The translations under genes were made by a program, and so were the position numbers. From Corynebacterium dentalis (lineage in GTDB: Bacteria > Actinomycetota > Actinomycetes > Mycobacteriales > Mycobacteriaceae), in the NCBI RefSeq assembly GCF_900232865.1, contig NZ_OCTS01000005.1, forward strand, positions 186,001 to 250,000: a stretch of DNA of 64,000 nucleotides, read 5' to 3'. This document shows, in pieces, positions 31,524 to 41,858 of the stretch; position 1 is the stretch's first letter, and every line of letters starts with the position of its first letter. The notes under the pieces were generated by a model. It was not told where the DNA came from. It searched no databases and saw only the letters and a program-made list of their open reading frames with translations.

Positions 31524-32237
31524 ATGAAAGCAATTCTGTGGGATATGGATGGCACTCTCGTCAATACCGAGCATCTGTGGGGACGCGCCACATATGGGAT
31601 GGCAGAGGCGATGGGACGTGAGCTCACCCCAGAGGTTCGCGCACTCACCATCGGCGGGACGATGGCGGGCACCATCCGCATCTGCGCGAACTTCGCTGGA
31701 ATCCCCGTCAATGAGGACATGATTGCCGCGTGGAAGCGGTGGATGATCCGCACCATGGAGAACTACCTGAGTGGCGATCTCGATTTCCGTCCTGGCGTGG
31801 TGGATATCATCGCCGAGGCCAAGCAGAACAACATCCCCATGGCCTTGGTCACCAACACCACTCGCCACCTCACCGATATCGCCCTGCGTTCTATGTACCG
31901 CACCATCGGCGAGGATGCGTTTCAGTTCACCTTGTGTGGCGATGAGGTTCCAGAGGGTAAACCCGCCCCCGATATCTACGAAGAGGCCGCCCGCCGCCTG
32001 AGCCTGCAACCCGATGAGTGCCTGGTGGTGGAGGATTCCGCGGCGGGGATGACAGCTGCCATCACCGCTGGCTGCCGCGTGTTGGGCATCCCCGTGGAAT
32101 CCGGCACGGTGGTTCCAGAGGAGGTGACCGCGCTATCCACGCTTCGCCCGCACACCATCAACTTGAACCATATGAGCCTGGCGGACATGCAGCAGTTCTA
32201 TAAAGAGCTGGGGCGGAGTCCACTGAACGAGGGCTGA
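31524..32237 (+). CDS. HAD-superfamily hydrolase (phosphatase)
   Basis: 237 residues. HAD motif I is WDMDGTLVNTE with the nucleophile Asp; motif II is LVTNTTRH; motif III/IV is VVEDSAAGMTAAITAG. Helical cap between motifs I and II gives subfamily IA, such as phosphoglycolate or sugar phosphatases. Start at ATG 31524. It lies 18 bp before hisE; a functional link to histidine synthesis is possible but unproven. Confidence 0.88.
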   Translation: MKAILWDMDGTLVNTEHLWGRATYGMAEAMGRELTPEVRALTIGGTMAGTIRICANFAGIPVNEDMIAAWKRWMIRTMENYLSGDLDFRPGVVDIIAEAKQNNIPMALVTNTTRHLTDIALRSMYRTIGEDAFQFTLCGDEVPEGKPAPDIYEEAARRLSLQPDECLVVEDSAAGMTAAITAGCRVLGIPVESGTVVPEEVTALSTLRPHTINLNHMSLADMQQFYKELGRSPLNEG

Positions 32238-32242
32238 CGTGA

Positions 32243-32248
32243 GATAAT
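32243..32248 (+). promoter_or_regulatory. -10 hexamer GATAAT before hisE
   Basis: Seven bases separate it from the GTG at 32256; used to choose that start. Confidence 0.4.
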
Positions 32249-32255
32249 GAACCAC

Positions 32256-32528
32256 GTGAGTGAGCCCAAGAATTTCGATTCCCTGTTTGCCGAGCTGAAG
32301 CAGAAGGCCGAGCAGCGCCCTGCTGGTTCTGGAACCGTCGAGGCCCTTGATGCCGGTGTGCATTACCAAGGTAAGAAGATCGTCGAAGAAGCTGGCGAAG
32401 TCTGGCTAGCCGCAGAGTACGAATCTGATGACGAACTGGCCGGAGAAATCTCCCAGCTGATTTATTGGCTGCAGGTGGTCATGGTGGGCCGTGGCCTCAC
32501 CCCGGACGATATCTACAAGCGCCTGTAG
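32256..32528 (+). CDS. hisE: Phosphoribosyl-ATP pyrophosphatase HisE
   Basis: 90 residues. Second step of histidine synthesis. MazG-like helical fold with [18 protein letters not shown] and [16 protein letters not shown], whose acidic residues bind Mg. GTG 32256 is preferred (ATG 32247 is in frame) because a GATAAT -10 box ends 7 bases before it. hisG follows at 32546, the conserved actinobacterial hisE-hisG pair. Confidence 0.93.
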   Translation: MSEPKNFDSLFAELKQKAEQRPAGSGTVEALDAGVHYQGKKIVEEAGEVWLAAEYESDDELAGEISQLIYWLQVVMVGRGLTPDDIYKRL

Positions 32529-32545
32529 GAAAAGGATCAACTTCC

Positions 32546-33391
32546 ATGCTCCGAGTAGCCGTACCCAATAAGGGTTCACTGTCTGAAACCGCCACCGAGA
32601 TCCTTAAGGAAGCTGGTTATGCCACCCGTGGTGACTCCAAGTCACTGACGGTGCGAGATTCAGCGAATGGTGTGGAGTTTTATTTCCTGCGCCCCAAGGA
32701 CATCGCCATCTACGTGGCCTCTGGTCACCTGGATATGGGCATCACGGGACGCGACCTCGCGGCGGATACCCGGGAACAGGTCCAGGAGCTGCTAGAGCTG
32801 GGATTCGGTGATTCCACGTTCCGCTACGCCGCTCCGAACGATCAGCAGTGGTCCATTGCGGCGCTTGAAGGCAAGCGGATTGCCACCAGTTACCCCAACC
32901 TGGTGCGTCGGGATTTGCAGCAGCGCGGCATCGATGCGGAGGTGATTCGTTTGGATGGTGCGGTGGAGATCTCGATTCGTTTGGGAGTAGCCGACGCCAT
33001 CGCAGACGTGGTCTCCACCGGTCGCACGCTGCGCCAGCAGGGGCTGGAACCTTTTGGCGAGCCGTTGATCTCTTCCGAGGCGGTCATCGTGGGCCGCGTT
33101 GATCATGAGGTCACGCAGGAGCAGTTGGTTCTGATCAAGCGCATCGAGGGCATTCTGCACGCCCGCAACTACGTGATGCTGGATTACAACGTCTCTCGGG
33201 ACAACTTCGATGCCTGCGCCGCACAGACCCCTGGTTTGTCCGCGCCTACTGTGTCTCCTTTGGCCAATGAGGGCTGGGTGGCTGTGCGCGCGATGGTGCC
33301 ACGCAAGGATGCGAACTCACTGATGGATAGCTTGTCTGCACTGGGCGCGGAAGCCATCTTGGCCAGCGATATTCGTATCGCTCGCATCTAA
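32546..33391 (+). CDS. hisG: ATP phosphoribosyltransferase HisG (long form)
   Basis: 281 residues, the long form with a C-terminal ACT-like domain that binds histidine for feedback inhibition. First committed step of histidine synthesis. Typical segments: [24 protein letters not shown], and the PRPP-binding region [25 protein letters not shown] precedes ATG 32546 by about 10 bases. Co-transcribed with hisE. Confidence 0.95.
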   Translation: MLRVAVPNKGSLSETATEILKEAGYATRGDSKSLTVRDSANGVEFYFLRPKDIAIYVASGHLDMGITGRDLAADTREQVQELLELGFGDSTFRYAAPNDQQWSIAALEGKRIATSYPNLVRRDLQQRGIDAEVIRLDGAVEISIRLGVADAIADVVSTGRTLRQQGLEPFGEPLISSEAVIVGRVDHEVTQEQLVLIKRIEGILHARNYVMLDYNVSRDNFDACAAQTPGLSAPTVSPLANEGWVAVRAMVPRKDANSLMDSLSALGAEAILASDIRIARI

Positions 33392-33395
33392 CTGA

Positions 33396-33456
33396 GCGAG
33401 GCAGTTGGGCCCGCTTCGGGGAGCGTAATTGAAATCCTCGGCTGCCTCTCGCGGTT
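33396..33456 (+). terminator. Hairpin after hisG
   Basis: GCGAGGCAG (33396-33404) pairs with CTGCCTCTCGC (33442-33452, two-base bulge), followed by GGTTTTGG. Probable end of the hisEG transcript. Confidence 0.45.
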
Positions 33457-33528
33457 TTGGTTAGGGTGGGTTGACGTCATGTCATGCTCGTACACCCTTC
33501 GCGATGCTTAAAGGAAGTTCCATCACCC

Positions 33529-35061
33529 ATGGTTAACGCCCCCCAGCCGTCCCCTCAGTCAGAATCCGCAGCTACTGGTCACGTCGTTACCTCGACGGAC
33601 ATCATCACTAACGCCGAGACTCACTCCCTCCGCGCCCGCGAGGCGTCCAGCTTCCGTAAGGAAGAGGACCTGCTGGGCGTAATGGAAGTTCCACAAGATG
33701 CTTATTACGGCGTGCACACTCTGCGCGCAGTGGACAACTTCCAAATCTCGCGTACCAGCATTAACCAGATCCCGGAGTTCATTCGTGGCTTGGTGATGGT
33801 GAAGAAGGCCGCAGCTCTGGCCAATGCAGAGATCGGTGCCTTGGAGCAGGACAAGGCAGATGCCATCATCTGGGCCTGCGATGAAATGCTGAACAATCAC
33901 CGGGCCATGGATCAGTTCCCGATCGATGTGTTCCAGGGTGGTGCGGGGACCTCGACCAACATGAACGCCAACGAGGTCATCGCCAACCTGGCGTTGGAAA
34001 AGTTGGGGTACCCCAAGGGTCACTATGACGTGATCAACCCCAACGATGACGTGAACATGTCCCAGTCCACCAATGATGCCTATCCCACGGGATTCCGTCT
34101 GGGTCTGCACTTCGCGCTGGATCAGCTGATCAAACACTTGGATGCCCTAGAGCGCGCCTTTGAGGCCAAGGGCAAGGAGTTCAAGAATATCCTGAAGATG
34201 GGCCGTACGCAGCTGCAGGACGCTGTGCCGATGTCCCTGGGACAGGAGTTCACAGCCTTTGCCCACAACATCGCCGAGGAGCGTCTCCAGCTGGAGCGCG
34301 CCCAGGATGCCCTGCGAGAGATTAACATCGGAGGCACGGCAATCGGCACGGGTTTGAACACCCCTCCCGGATACCAGGAGGCTGTCATCCGCGCGCTCAG
34401 CCAGGTGTCCGGATTGGAGATCCTGCCCGCCCGCGACTTGATCGAAGCCACCAGCGACTGTGGTGCCTATGTGACAGCGCACGCGGCGGTTAAGCGCGTT
34501 GCGATGAAGCTGTCCAAGATCAGCAACGATCTGCGCCTGCTGTCCTCCGGCCCGCGCGCTGGCCTCAATGAGATCAACTTGCCTCCTCGTCAGGCCGGTT
34601 CTTCGATCATGCCCGCCAAGGTCAACCCGGTGATTCCTGAAGTGGTCAACCAGATCTGTTTCAAGGTTTTTGGAAACGACGTCACCGTTGCCATGGCCGC
34701 AGAAGCCGGTCAGCTGCAGCTCAATGTGATGGAACCCGTGATCGCTCAGTGCGTCTTTGAGTCCGTGCGATTCCTGGCTCGCGCCTGTAGCACGTTGCGC
34801 ACGCTGTGCGTGGTCGGCGTCACCGCCAACGAGGACGTGACCAAGGGCTATGTGAACAACTCCATCGGCATCATCACGTACTTGAACCCGCTGATCGGCC
34901 ACCACAACGGTGACCTCATCGGCAAGGAAGCCGCGAAGACCGGTAAGTCCGTGCGTGATTTGGTCTTGGAAAAGGGGCTGCTGGATGAGGAGACCGTGGA
35001 CAAGGTGCTCTCCGCAGAAAACCTGCTGCACCCGACGTTCCAGGGCGAGCTGCACAAGTAG
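33529..35061 (+). CDS. aspA: Aspartate ammonia-lyase
   Basis: 510 residues. Reversible deamination of aspartate to fumarate. Fumarase/aspartase signature [12 protein letters not shown] near residue 357, whose Ser is on the flexible catalytic loop; TNDAYPTG and [10 protein letters not shown] are also present. An N-terminal extension of about 45 residues before RKEEDLLG is typical of corynebacterial AspA. ATG 33529 is preceded by AAAGGAAG. An in-frame ATG at 33484 is less likely. Confidence 0.94.
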   Translation: MVNAPQPSPQSESAATGHVVTSTDIITNAETHSLRAREASSFRKEEDLLGVMEVPQDAYYGVHTLRAVDNFQISRTSINQIPEFIRGLVMVKKAAALANAEIGALEQDKADAIIWACDEMLNNHRAMDQFPIDVFQGGAGTSTNMNANEVIANLALEKLGYPKGHYDVINPNDDVNMSQSTNDAYPTGFRLGLHFALDQLIKHLDALERAFEAKGKEFKNILKMGRTQLQDAVPMSLGQEFTAFAHNIAEERLQLERAQDALREINIGGTAIGTGLNTPPGYQEAVIRALSQVSGLEILPARDLIEATSDCGAYVTAHAAVKRVAMKLSKISNDLRLLSSGPRAGLNEINLPPRQAGSSIMPAKVNPVIPEVVNQICFKVFGNDVTVAMAAEAGQLQLNVMEPVIAQCVFESVRFLARACSTLRTLCVVGVTANEDVTKGYVNNSIGIITYLNPLIGHHNGDLIGKEAAKTGKSVRDLVLEKGLLDEETVDKVLSAENLLHPTFQGELHK

Positions 35062-35079
35062 CGGCTCGCGCCCTGCCCA

Positions 35080-35898
35080 CTAGATTCCAGCCACGCGCTC
35101 CCGGGGATACTCCGGGGGCGTTCCGCCAAAGGCGGGGCAAATGGACTGGTGCTGGCACCAATCGCAGAGCTTGGAGGTGCGCGGCTGGAAATCCCCGCTG
35201 CGCACGTCGCGGAGGATTTTGCTCCACAGTTCACCCAAATCCCGCTCAAAGTAGTTGAGTTCACTAGGTCCGGGCGCCAGAACCATGTCGTCGGCAACTT
35301 TGAGGTACATCAAACGCAACTGCGCGGGGATGTGATCAAACATCCGCCACCACACCAGCGCATAAAACAGCATTTGGAAGCGTGCCTGCTCGGAGAATCG
35401 GGGGATGGGCTTCTTGCCGGTCTTGTAATCCACCACGCGCACCTCGCCGGTGGGTGCCACATCCACGCGGTCGATGAAACCACGCACGGGCACGCCGTTG
35501 GGCAGGACGGTATCCACGTACATCTCGCATTTGTGGGCGTCGAAGCCCTCGGGGTTTTCCATGGTGAAATAGCTCTTGACCAGCTCGCGGGACTCCACCA
35601 GGAAGTCCATAGTGGATTCCTCTGGCACCAACTCGCCCAGCTCCGCATCCTCGGCGACCATCTTTTCCCACTCTGGCTTGAGCATCTTCACGGCGCGCGG
35701 ATACGTCCGTTCGGTGCGCTCAAGCTTGTGGAGGTTCTCCAACACGGCATGCACCAATGTGCCCTTGACCTGGGCGATGGTCTTGGGCTCCGGCAGCTTG
35801 TCGATCGCCCGGAAGCGATACAGCAGAGGGCACTGCTTGTAATCACCAGCGCGCGAGGGAGACAGAGCCAGTTTCAGGGGTGCGGGAGAGGAGGTCAC
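35080..35898 (-). CDS. RecB-type PD-(D/E)XK nuclease with probable Fe-S cluster
   Basis: 272 residues. Cas4/AddB-like exonuclease: N-terminal LSPSRAGDYKQCPLLYRF supplies one Cys; catalytic GFIDRVDV...VRVVDYKTGK gives the Asp and the D-Y-K motif; the C-terminal SKLCDWCQHQSICPAFGG supplies three Cys, so a 4Fe-4S clamp is likely. No helicase domain. GTG 35898 is chosen because GAAAGG lies 5 bases upstream. Divergent from trmI. Confidence 0.85.
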   Translation of the reverse strand: MTSSPAPLKLALSPSRAGDYKQCPLLYRFRAIDKLPEPKTIAQVKGTLVHAVLENLHKLERTERTYPRAVKMLKPEWEKMVAEDAELGELVPEESTMDFLVESRELVKSYFTMENPEGFDAHKCEMYVDTVLPNGVPVRGFIDRVDVAPTGEVRVVDYKTGKKPIPRFSEQARFQMLFYALVWWRMFDHIPAQLRLMYLKVADDMVLAPGPSELNYFERDLGELWSKILRDVRSGDFQPRTSKLCDWCQHQSICPAFGGTPPEYPRERVAGI

Positions 35899-35968
35899 GG
35901 AAGCCTTTCTTATAGTCCGAGGTCTACAGTGTAGAAGCCCTACGGTGGGGAAGTCGAAGCACAACGGC

Positions 35969-35974
35969 TAGTAT
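35969..35974 (+). promoter_or_regulatory. -10 hexamer TAGTAT before trmI
   Basis: Six bases between the hexamer and ATG 35981; leaderless. Confidence 0.5.
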
Positions 35975-35980
35975 TCACGC

Positions 35981-36814
35981 ATGGCTTATTCGGGACCTTT
36001 CACAGCTGGCGACCGCGTACAACTGACGGACGCGAAGCGCAGGCATTTCACCATCACGCTGGAGTCCGGGAAGAGCTTCTTCACGCACAAGGGCGAGATT
36101 AAGCACGATGACATCATCGGCAAGGATGAGGGCATCGTGGTGAAGTCCTCTGGCGCTGGTGAGTACCTGATCTTCCGTCACCTTTTGGTGGATCACGTTC
36201 TGTCCATGCCACGTGGTGCTGCGGTGATCTATCCCAAGGATGCGGCGCAGATCCTGGTCGAAGGCGATATTTTCCCCGGCGCGACCGTGCTGGAGGCCGG
36301 CGCTGGCTCCGGCGCCATGAGCATGTGGCTGCTGCGCGCTGTGGGGGAGCAGGGCAAGCTGATCAGCTACGAAATCCGCGAAGACCACCTGGAGTACGCG
36401 CAGGATAACGTCGCTGATTACATGGGCGGACACCCGGACAACTGGGATCTCCGCTTGGGTGACCTCAACGAGGCCAGCAAGGAGGAGATCGGCATGGTTG
36501 ACCGCGTGCTACTAGACATGCTCTCTCCGTGGGAGATGCTGGACACTGTCAAGGACGTACTGCTTCCCGGCGGTGTGTTCCTCACCTACGTGGCCACGGT
36601 TCCGCAGCTGATGAAGGTGATGGAGGGCATTCGCGAGACGAAGGCCTTTACCGAGCCCAAGGCGTGGGAATCCCTCGTACGCGAGTGGAAGGTGGAGGGT
36701 CTGGCGACCCGCCCGGAGCACCGCATGAATGCGCACACCGCGTTTCTTATCTCCGCTCGCCGTCTCACCGATGGCGTGGTGGCGCCTCGTCCACAGCGCC
36801 GCGCGCGACGATAA
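35981..36814 (+). CDS. trmI: tRNA (adenine-58-N1)-methyltransferase TrmI
   Basis: 277 residues. Methylates A58 in the tRNA T loop using SAM. SAM motif I is VLEAGAGSGAMSMWLL near residue 103; acidic residue at the end of strand 2 in YEIREDH; motif IV is DRVLLDMLSPWEML. N-terminal small beta domain is typical. In actinobacteria trmI commonly precedes arc, as here. Confidence 0.95.
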   Translation: MAYSGPFTAGDRVQLTDAKRRHFTITLESGKSFFTHKGEIKHDDIIGKDEGIVVKSSGAGEYLIFRHLLVDHVLSMPRGAAVIYPKDAAQILVEGDIFPGATVLEAGAGSGAMSMWLLRAVGEQGKLISYEIREDHLEYAQDNVADYMGGHPDNWDLRLGDLNEASKEEIGMVDRVLLDMLSPWEMLDTVKDVLLPGGVFLTYVATVPQLMKVMEGIRETKAFTEPKAWESLVREWKVEGLATRPEHRMNAHTAFLISARRLTDGVVAPRPQRRARR

Positions 36815-36893
36815 TCGGGGACGACTGCCGAGCCCAGCTCGGCCATATGCGCGGACTAAGGCACCCCTTACCCAGAGTGCCTGCGGTGGTGCG

Positions 36894-36899
36894 TAAACT
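36894..36899 (+). promoter_or_regulatory. -10 hexamer TAAACT before arc
   Basis: Eight bases to ATG 36908; probable start of the pupylation transcript. Confidence 0.45.
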
Positions 36900-36907
36900 T
36901 GTAAGGC

Positions 36908-38506
36908 ATGACTGGCAATACTGAATCCGGAACGGAATCTTACCGCGAGCTGCAGTTAGCTAACCGCACTCTCGGTGCACGTAATGCCAAGTTGGTTTCT
37001 ATGCTTCAGGCCAGCCGCAACAAGCTGGAGGAGATCAACGGTCGCCTCGAAGCTCTCGCGGAGCCACCGAGCACCTATGGCACTTTGCTCGCAGTGGGCG
37101 CCGAAGGCTTAGAGGCTGAGGTGTTCACCGCCAACCGCCGGATGCGTGTGCCGGTGTCCCCACTGGTGGATCGCTCCGCGATGCAGCCCGGCGCGACAGT
37201 TCGTTTGGCCGAGGGGCAGCAGGTCGTGGAAGTCACCGGAGTGGAGGATTCTGGTGACATTGCCCAGGTTGTGGAGATCGTGGGGGAGCGCGTCATCGTC
37301 GCCGATAAGGTGGGCGAAGAAACCGTGGTCAAAGCTGCCGGGCCGCTGCGCGAGGCGGTACTGGCCAATGACATCACCCCAGGAGATTCGGTCATTGTGG
37401 ATCGCCGCTCCGGTTGGGCGTTCGAGGCCGTACCTCGCACCGAGGTCTCCAACTTGGTGCTGGAAGAAGTTCCCGATGTGTCCTACGCCGATATCGGTGG
37501 GTTGAGCCGGCAGATCGAGCAGATCCGCGATGCGGTGGAGCTGCCGTTCCTGCACCCCGAGGTCTACGAAGAGTATGGCCTGCGCCCACCCAAGGGTGTG
37601 CTGCTGTACGGCCCTCCGGGCAACGGCAAGACGCTGATCGCCAAGGCCGTGGCGAACTCGCTGGCGCAGCAGATGAACAACGCTACAGATGGGGAAACCC
37701 AAAAAAAGGCAACCTCGTACTTCCTGAACATCAAGGGGCCTGAGCTTCTAAACAAGTTCGTGGGTGAGACCGAGCGCCAGATCCGCCAGATCTTCGAGCA
37801 AGCCCGCCGCGTGGCCAGCTCCGGCAAGCCTGTGATTGTCTTCTTCGACGAGATGGAGGCTATCTTCCGTACGCGCGGCACCGGCGTGAGCAGCGATATG
37901 GAATCCACCGTGGTGCCGCAGTTGCTGGCGGAGCTGGACGGTGTGGAGTCCGTGGAAAACGTGATCGTCATCGGTGCCTCCAATCGCGAGGAACTCATCG
38001 ATCCCGCCGTGCTGCGCCCCGGCCGCTTGGACGTGAAGATCCGCGTGGAGCGCCCTGATGCCTCCGGCAGCGCCGATATCTTGTCCAAGTACTTGGCCAG
38101 CAGCATTCCTCTGCATCCCGAGCTGGTGGCGAAGGCCGGATCTGCGGACCAAGCCGCGGCATCCTTGCGCGCCCACATCGTGGAGCAGATCTTCTCCCGG
38201 GAGGATTCCAAGCGCTACGTCACCATGCACTTCGGAGATGGCTCCACCCAGGACTTGTACTGGTCTGACTTCGTCTCTGGTGCAATGTTGGCCAACATTG
38301 TTGACCGCGCGAAGACTGCGGCCATCAAGGATGCGCTGAAGTCCGAGGCGGGTCAGCCTTCAGGCCTGACCTTGCAGCACGTTTCCGATGCGGTAGCCGA
38401 GGAGGCGCGGGACAACGAGGATCTGCCAGACACCACGAATCCATCCGAGTGGGCCCGCATTTACGGTCACACCAACAAGCGGGTCGTGGACATCACGGTG
38501 CACTAG
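36908..38506 (+). CDS. arc: ARC/Mpa AAA+ ATPase of the pupylation system
   Basis: 532 residues. N-terminal coiled coil (about 10-50) that captures Pup, two OB domains (about 55-200), and one AAA+ domain with Walker A GPPGNGKT near residue 235 and Walker B VIVFFDEMEAIF near 311. It unfolds pupylated proteins. The C-terminus is KRVVDITVH and lacks the GQYL-type tail by which mycobacterial Mpa docks on the 20S proteasome; this fits the absence of prcBA. First gene of the arc-dop-pup-pafA cluster. Confidence 0.95.
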   Translation: MTGNTESGTESYRELQLANRTLGARNAKLVSMLQASRNKLEEINGRLEALAEPPSTYGTLLAVGAEGLEAEVFTANRRMRVPVSPLVDRSAMQPGATVRLAEGQQVVEVTGVEDSGDIAQVVEIVGERVIVADKVGEETVVKAAGPLREAVLANDITPGDSVIVDRRSGWAFEAVPRTEVSNLVLEEVPDVSYADIGGLSRQIEQIRDAVELPFLHPEVYEEYGLRPPKGVLLYGPPGNGKTLIAKAVANSLAQQMNNATDGETQKKATSYFLNIKGPELLNKFVGETERQIRQIFEQARRVASSGKPVIVFFDEMEAIFRTRGTGVSSDMESTVVPQLLAELDGVESVENVIVIGASNREELIDPAVLRPGRLDVKIRVERPDASGSADILSKYLASSIPLHPELVAKAGSADQAAASLRAHIVEQIFSREDSKRYVTMHFGDGSTQDLYWSDFVSGAMLANIVDRAKTAAIKDALKSEAGQPSGLTLQHVSDAVAEEARDNEDLPDTTNPSEWARIYGHTNKRVVDITVH

Positions 38507-38574
38507 CCCGCGTGGCAGCCATCTGCCGCCATCGCCACTGACCCCCTTCCAACCCACAGACGAGGACACTGGAC

Positions 38575-40119
38575 ATGCACATCATCGGCACGGAGATCGA
38601 GTACGGCATCGTTGCGGTGGATGACCCGGAGGTCAGTCCCATCGTGACCTCGACGCAAGCAGTCGTCGCATACGCAGAAGCCAGCGGGCTGGGTATCAAC
38701 CGCCGCACGCGCTGGGACTATGAAAACGAGTCCCCGCTGCGCGACATTCGCGGGTTCGATCTGCGCCGCTATCGCTCGGGCTCTGCGCCCTCGCTCGATC
38801 CCAATGCCTTGGGTGCAGCCAACGTCATCACGTCGTCCGGCGCGCGCTTCTACGTGGATCACGCGCACCCGGAGTATTCCTCTCCAGAAACCACGTCTGC
38901 CTGGGACGCGCTGGTGTGGGACAAGGCTGGGGACGTGGTCATGCACCGGGCGGCCGTGGCCTCCGGAGAGGTGGAAGACCAACCACAGCTAAAGATCTAT
39001 AAGAACAACGTGGACGGTAAAGGCGCTAGCTACGGCACGCACGAGAATTACTTGTATCCGCGCCAGCTGGACGTTGAGGCCGTACAGCAGGCGCTGATTC
39101 CGCACTTTGTCACCCGGCAAGTCTTTACCGGATCTGGCCGCGTGGGCTTGGGGCAGACCGGGCAGGAGCCCAGTTTCCAGATCTCGCAGCGTGCGGATTA
39201 CATCGAGACCACCATCTCCCTGGAGACCACGCTGAACCGCGGAATCATCAACACGCGCGATGAGCCTCACTCCACGGCAGATCGGTGGCGGCGCTTGCAC
39301 GTGATCATTGGTGATGCGAACATGAGCGAGACCGCGAACTACCTGAAGTTTGGCACCACGGCGTTGGTACTGAAAGCCGTGGAGCACGGCGCAGACTTCA
39401 GCGACCTGCAGCTGCTCGAGCCAGTCCAGGCAGTGCGCCACGTCTCCCGCGATCTGAGCTGCACTAAGAAGCTGAGGTTCTACGGTAACCGCGAACTCCC
39501 GGCCATTGAGGTACAGCAGGAAATCCGCACGCGCGTGGTGAACACCCTCGAGGGCACGAACGTTCTCTCTGCGGATGATCAACGCGTACTGACGGAATGG
39601 GCAAGCATCCTCGACGCGCTGGCCACGGACCCGCTGAGCACCGCGGATCGGCTGGATTGGACCGCAAAACTGAGCTTGATCAACGGCTACCGTGCTCGTG
39701 GCATCGAATGGTCCGATCCTCGCTTGGCCGTGCTGGATATCCAATACACGGACATCGATCCGCAGCGCAGTCTGTACCACGCGCTCGTCAAGCGTGGCCG
39801 GATGCGCACTCTCGTCGATCCGGCAGACATCCAGGAAGCAGCCCAGCGCGCACCCGCGGACACTCGGGCCTGGCTGCGTGGCCACTTGGTCAGCAATTAC
39901 TCGGAGAAGATCTTGGCTGCCAATTGGGACAGCATCATCCTGGATGTCCCTTATCACGAGCACGCAGCCACCCGGATCCGCATGGACGAGCCCAGCCAGT
40001 TCACCCGCGCCGAGGTTCTCGGCGAAGTCGGGGGAGAGCAACCTGATGCACTCAGCCTCGAGCAGCTCATCCGCAAACTGGAGGAAATAAGCCCAGGCGC
40101 GGTAGGTGGCGTCGGGTAA
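38575..40119 (+). CDS. dop: Dop, deamidase of Pup and depupylase
   Basis: 514 residues, glutamine-synthetase-like fold shared with PafA. Converts the C-terminal Gln of Pup to Glu and removes Pup from substrates. Begins MHIIGTEIEYGIVAVDDPE; contains NNVDGKGASYGTHENYL and [20 protein letters not shown], which carry ATP/Mg ligands. The insert after residue 35 distinguishes it from PafA. The stop region GGTGGCGTCGGGTAAAAA resembles a degenerate dispersed word. Confidence 0.95.
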   Translation: MHIIGTEIEYGIVAVDDPEVSPIVTSTQAVVAYAEASGLGINRRTRWDYENESPLRDIRGFDLRRYRSGSAPSLDPNALGAANVITSSGARFYVDHAHPEYSSPETTSAWDALVWDKAGDVVMHRAAVASGEVEDQPQLKIYKNNVDGKGASYGTHENYLYPRQLDVEAVQQALIPHFVTRQVFTGSGRVGLGQTGQEPSFQISQRADYIETTISLETTLNRGIINTRDEPHSTADRWRRLHVIIGDANMSETANYLKFGTTALVLKAVEHGADFSDLQLLEPVQAVRHVSRDLSCTKKLRFYGNRELPAIEVQQEIRTRVVNTLEGTNVLSADDQRVLTEWASILDALATDPLSTADRLDWTAKLSLINGYRARGIEWSDPRLAVLDIQYTDIDPQRSLYHALVKRGRMRTLVDPADIQEAAQRAPADTRAWLRGHLVSNYSEKILAANWDSIILDVPYHEHAATRIRMDEPSQFTRAEVLGEVGGEQPDALSLEQLIRKLEEISPGAVGGVG

Positions 40120-40173
40120 AAACGACGAAACAAAGACGTTAAAGTACAGATCAACAACGAATCGAGGAACCCC

Positions 40174-40374
40174 ATGACCACAGGTGGACAGATCAACGCC
40201 GGCGGCGGACGCGGCGATAACGAGGCAAACGACTTCGACGGACAGCCCACCCAATCCGGCCAGGAACAGGTACACGTCACCGGCACGGATGACCTGCTGG
40301 ATGAGATCGACGGCCTGCTGGAATCCAATGCGGAGGAATTTGTGAAGTCCTACGTGCAAAAGGGCGGACAGTGA
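40174..40374 (+). CDS. pup: Prokaryotic ubiquitin-like protein Pup
   Basis: 66 residues, intrinsically disordered. Ends KSYVQKGGQ: Gly-Gly-Gln, so Dop must deamidate the last residue before ligation by PafA. The C-terminal half [25 protein letters not shown] is the ARC-binding helix. The stop overlaps the pafA start by 4 bases. Confidence 0.97.
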   Translation: MTTGGQINAGGGRGDNEANDFDGQPTQSGQEQVHVTGTDDLLDEIDGLLESNAEEFVKSYVQKGGQ

Positions 40375-41855
40375 CCCCTGCAGCAACCACCGGCGAATCC
40401 ACACGCAGGCTCTCGGAGCAGGTCAACGTCCGCAGAATCATGGGCTTGGAAACCGAATACGGCATCACCAACGTGCTCGATTCCGCCCGCAGGCTCGGCC
40501 CAGACGAGATCTCCCGCGAGCTGTTTGAACCCATCACGCGGGAATTCCGCAGCTCCAACATCTACACGGACAATGCCTCCCGCTTGTACCTGGATGTGGG
40601 CGCGCACCCGGAGATTGCCACGGCGGAGTGCGATTCGCTGCACCAGCTGATCGCCTACGACCGCGCCGGCGATGTCACCCTGCACCACATGGCCGTAGAT
40701 GCCGAACAGCGCCTGGCTCGAAGGGGGATCGGCGGGCAGGTCTACCTGCTGAAGAACAACACCGATTCACTGGGCAACTCCTACGGCTGCCACGAGAACT
40801 ACCTCATCGGCCGCGACGTGCCCCTCAAGGCGCTGAGCAAGCAGCTGCTGCCGTTCTTGGTCACTCGTCAGCTCATTTGCGGCGCGGGCAAGATCTCCAT
40901 CCCCACGGCGGGCGCACCGAATGAAAACTTCGAGGCGGGCTTTGTGATGAGTCAGCGCGCTGACCACGTATGGGAGGGCGTATCCAGCGCGACCACGCGC
41001 TCGCGCCCGATCATCAACACGCGCGATGAGCCACACGCAGACTCCACGAAATATCGCCGCCTGCACGTCATCGTGGGAGATTCCAACATGTCGGAAGTTT
41101 CCACGGCACTGAAGGTAGGGTCTACGCTGCTGGTGCTGGAACTCATCGAGGCCGGGTGGGATCTGCCAGACTTTGAGATCGCTAATGAGATTCGTTCCAT
41201 CCGCGCTATCGCCCGCGATTTCACCGGCACTGTACCACTGCGGCTCCGCAGTGGTAAGCAGGCTTCGCCGCTGGAGATCCAACGTGCGTTCCACGCTGCG
41301 GCCAAGCAGTGGCTGGAGGCCAGCCGACCGGAAACCGCCCGCGATGAGAAGGGCTACCGCGGCACTCCGAAGGAGCAGCTGGAGCCCGTCGTGGAATTGT
41401 GGGGCAGGGTCTTGGATTGCTTCGACACGGGCGATTTCTCACCAGTGTCCACAGAGATCGACTGGGTGATCAAGAAGACGCTGATGGATCGCATGGCTCA
41501 GCGCGGCAACTTGAGCCTGAATGACCCTCGCTTAGCGCAGGTGGACTTGACCTATCACGACATCCACCCGCAGCGCGGACTGTTTAATGTCCTGGAGCAG
41601 CGCGGATACGCGAAGTCTTTGGTCACGGCCGAGGAGATCGAGCACGCTTGTTTCCACGCACCCGCCACCACGCGCGCCGCCCTGCGCGGGAAGTTCCTCG
41701 TGGCCGCCCGCCAGCGCGATCTGTCCATCAACGTGGACTGGATGCGCCTGAAAATCAACGGCGAGCTCGGGATGGAAACCGTGCTGGGGGATCCGTTCTC
41801 CGAGGTCGACGAGCGCGTGGACTCCATGCTCGAGCTCATGGAAAGTCTGGTGTAG
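40371..41855 (+). CDS. pafA: PafA, Pup-protein ligase
   Basis: 494 residues. Joins the C-terminal Glu of Pup to lysines of target proteins with ATP. Core motifs: [12 protein letters not shown] near residue 22, [47 protein letters not shown] 40371 overlaps the pup stop (GTGA). There is no prcB or prcA between pup and pafA, unlike mycobacteria. pafB begins 3 bp after the stop. Confidence 0.96.
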   Translation: MTPAATTGESTRRLSEQVNVRRIMGLETEYGITNVLDSARRLGPDEISRELFEPITREFRSSNIYTDNASRLYLDVGAHPEIATAECDSLHQLIAYDRAGDVTLHHMAVDAEQRLARRGIGGQVYLLKNNTDSLGNSYGCHENYLIGRDVPLKALSKQLLPFLVTRQLICGAGKISIPTAGAPNENFEAGFVMSQRADHVWEGVSSATTRSRPIINTRDEPHADSTKYRRLHVIVGDSNMSEVSTALKVGSTLLVLELIEAGWDLPDFEIANEIRSIRAIARDFTGTVPLRLRSGKQASPLEIQRAFHAAAKQWLEASRPETARDEKGYRGTPKEQLEPVVELWGRVLDCFDTGDFSPVSTEIDWVIKKTLMDRMAQRGNLSLNDPRLAQVDLTYHDIHPQRGLFNVLEQRGYAKSLVTAEEIEHACFHAPATTRAALRGKFLVAARQRDLSINVDWMRLKINGELGMETVLGDPFSEVDERVDSMLELMESLV

Positions 41856-41858
41856 GCC

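Noticed and set aside
38989..40404. A 471-codon open frame antisense to dop and pup
   Set aside because: Mirror of dop/pup codons; no motif, no ribosome site, spans two real genes.
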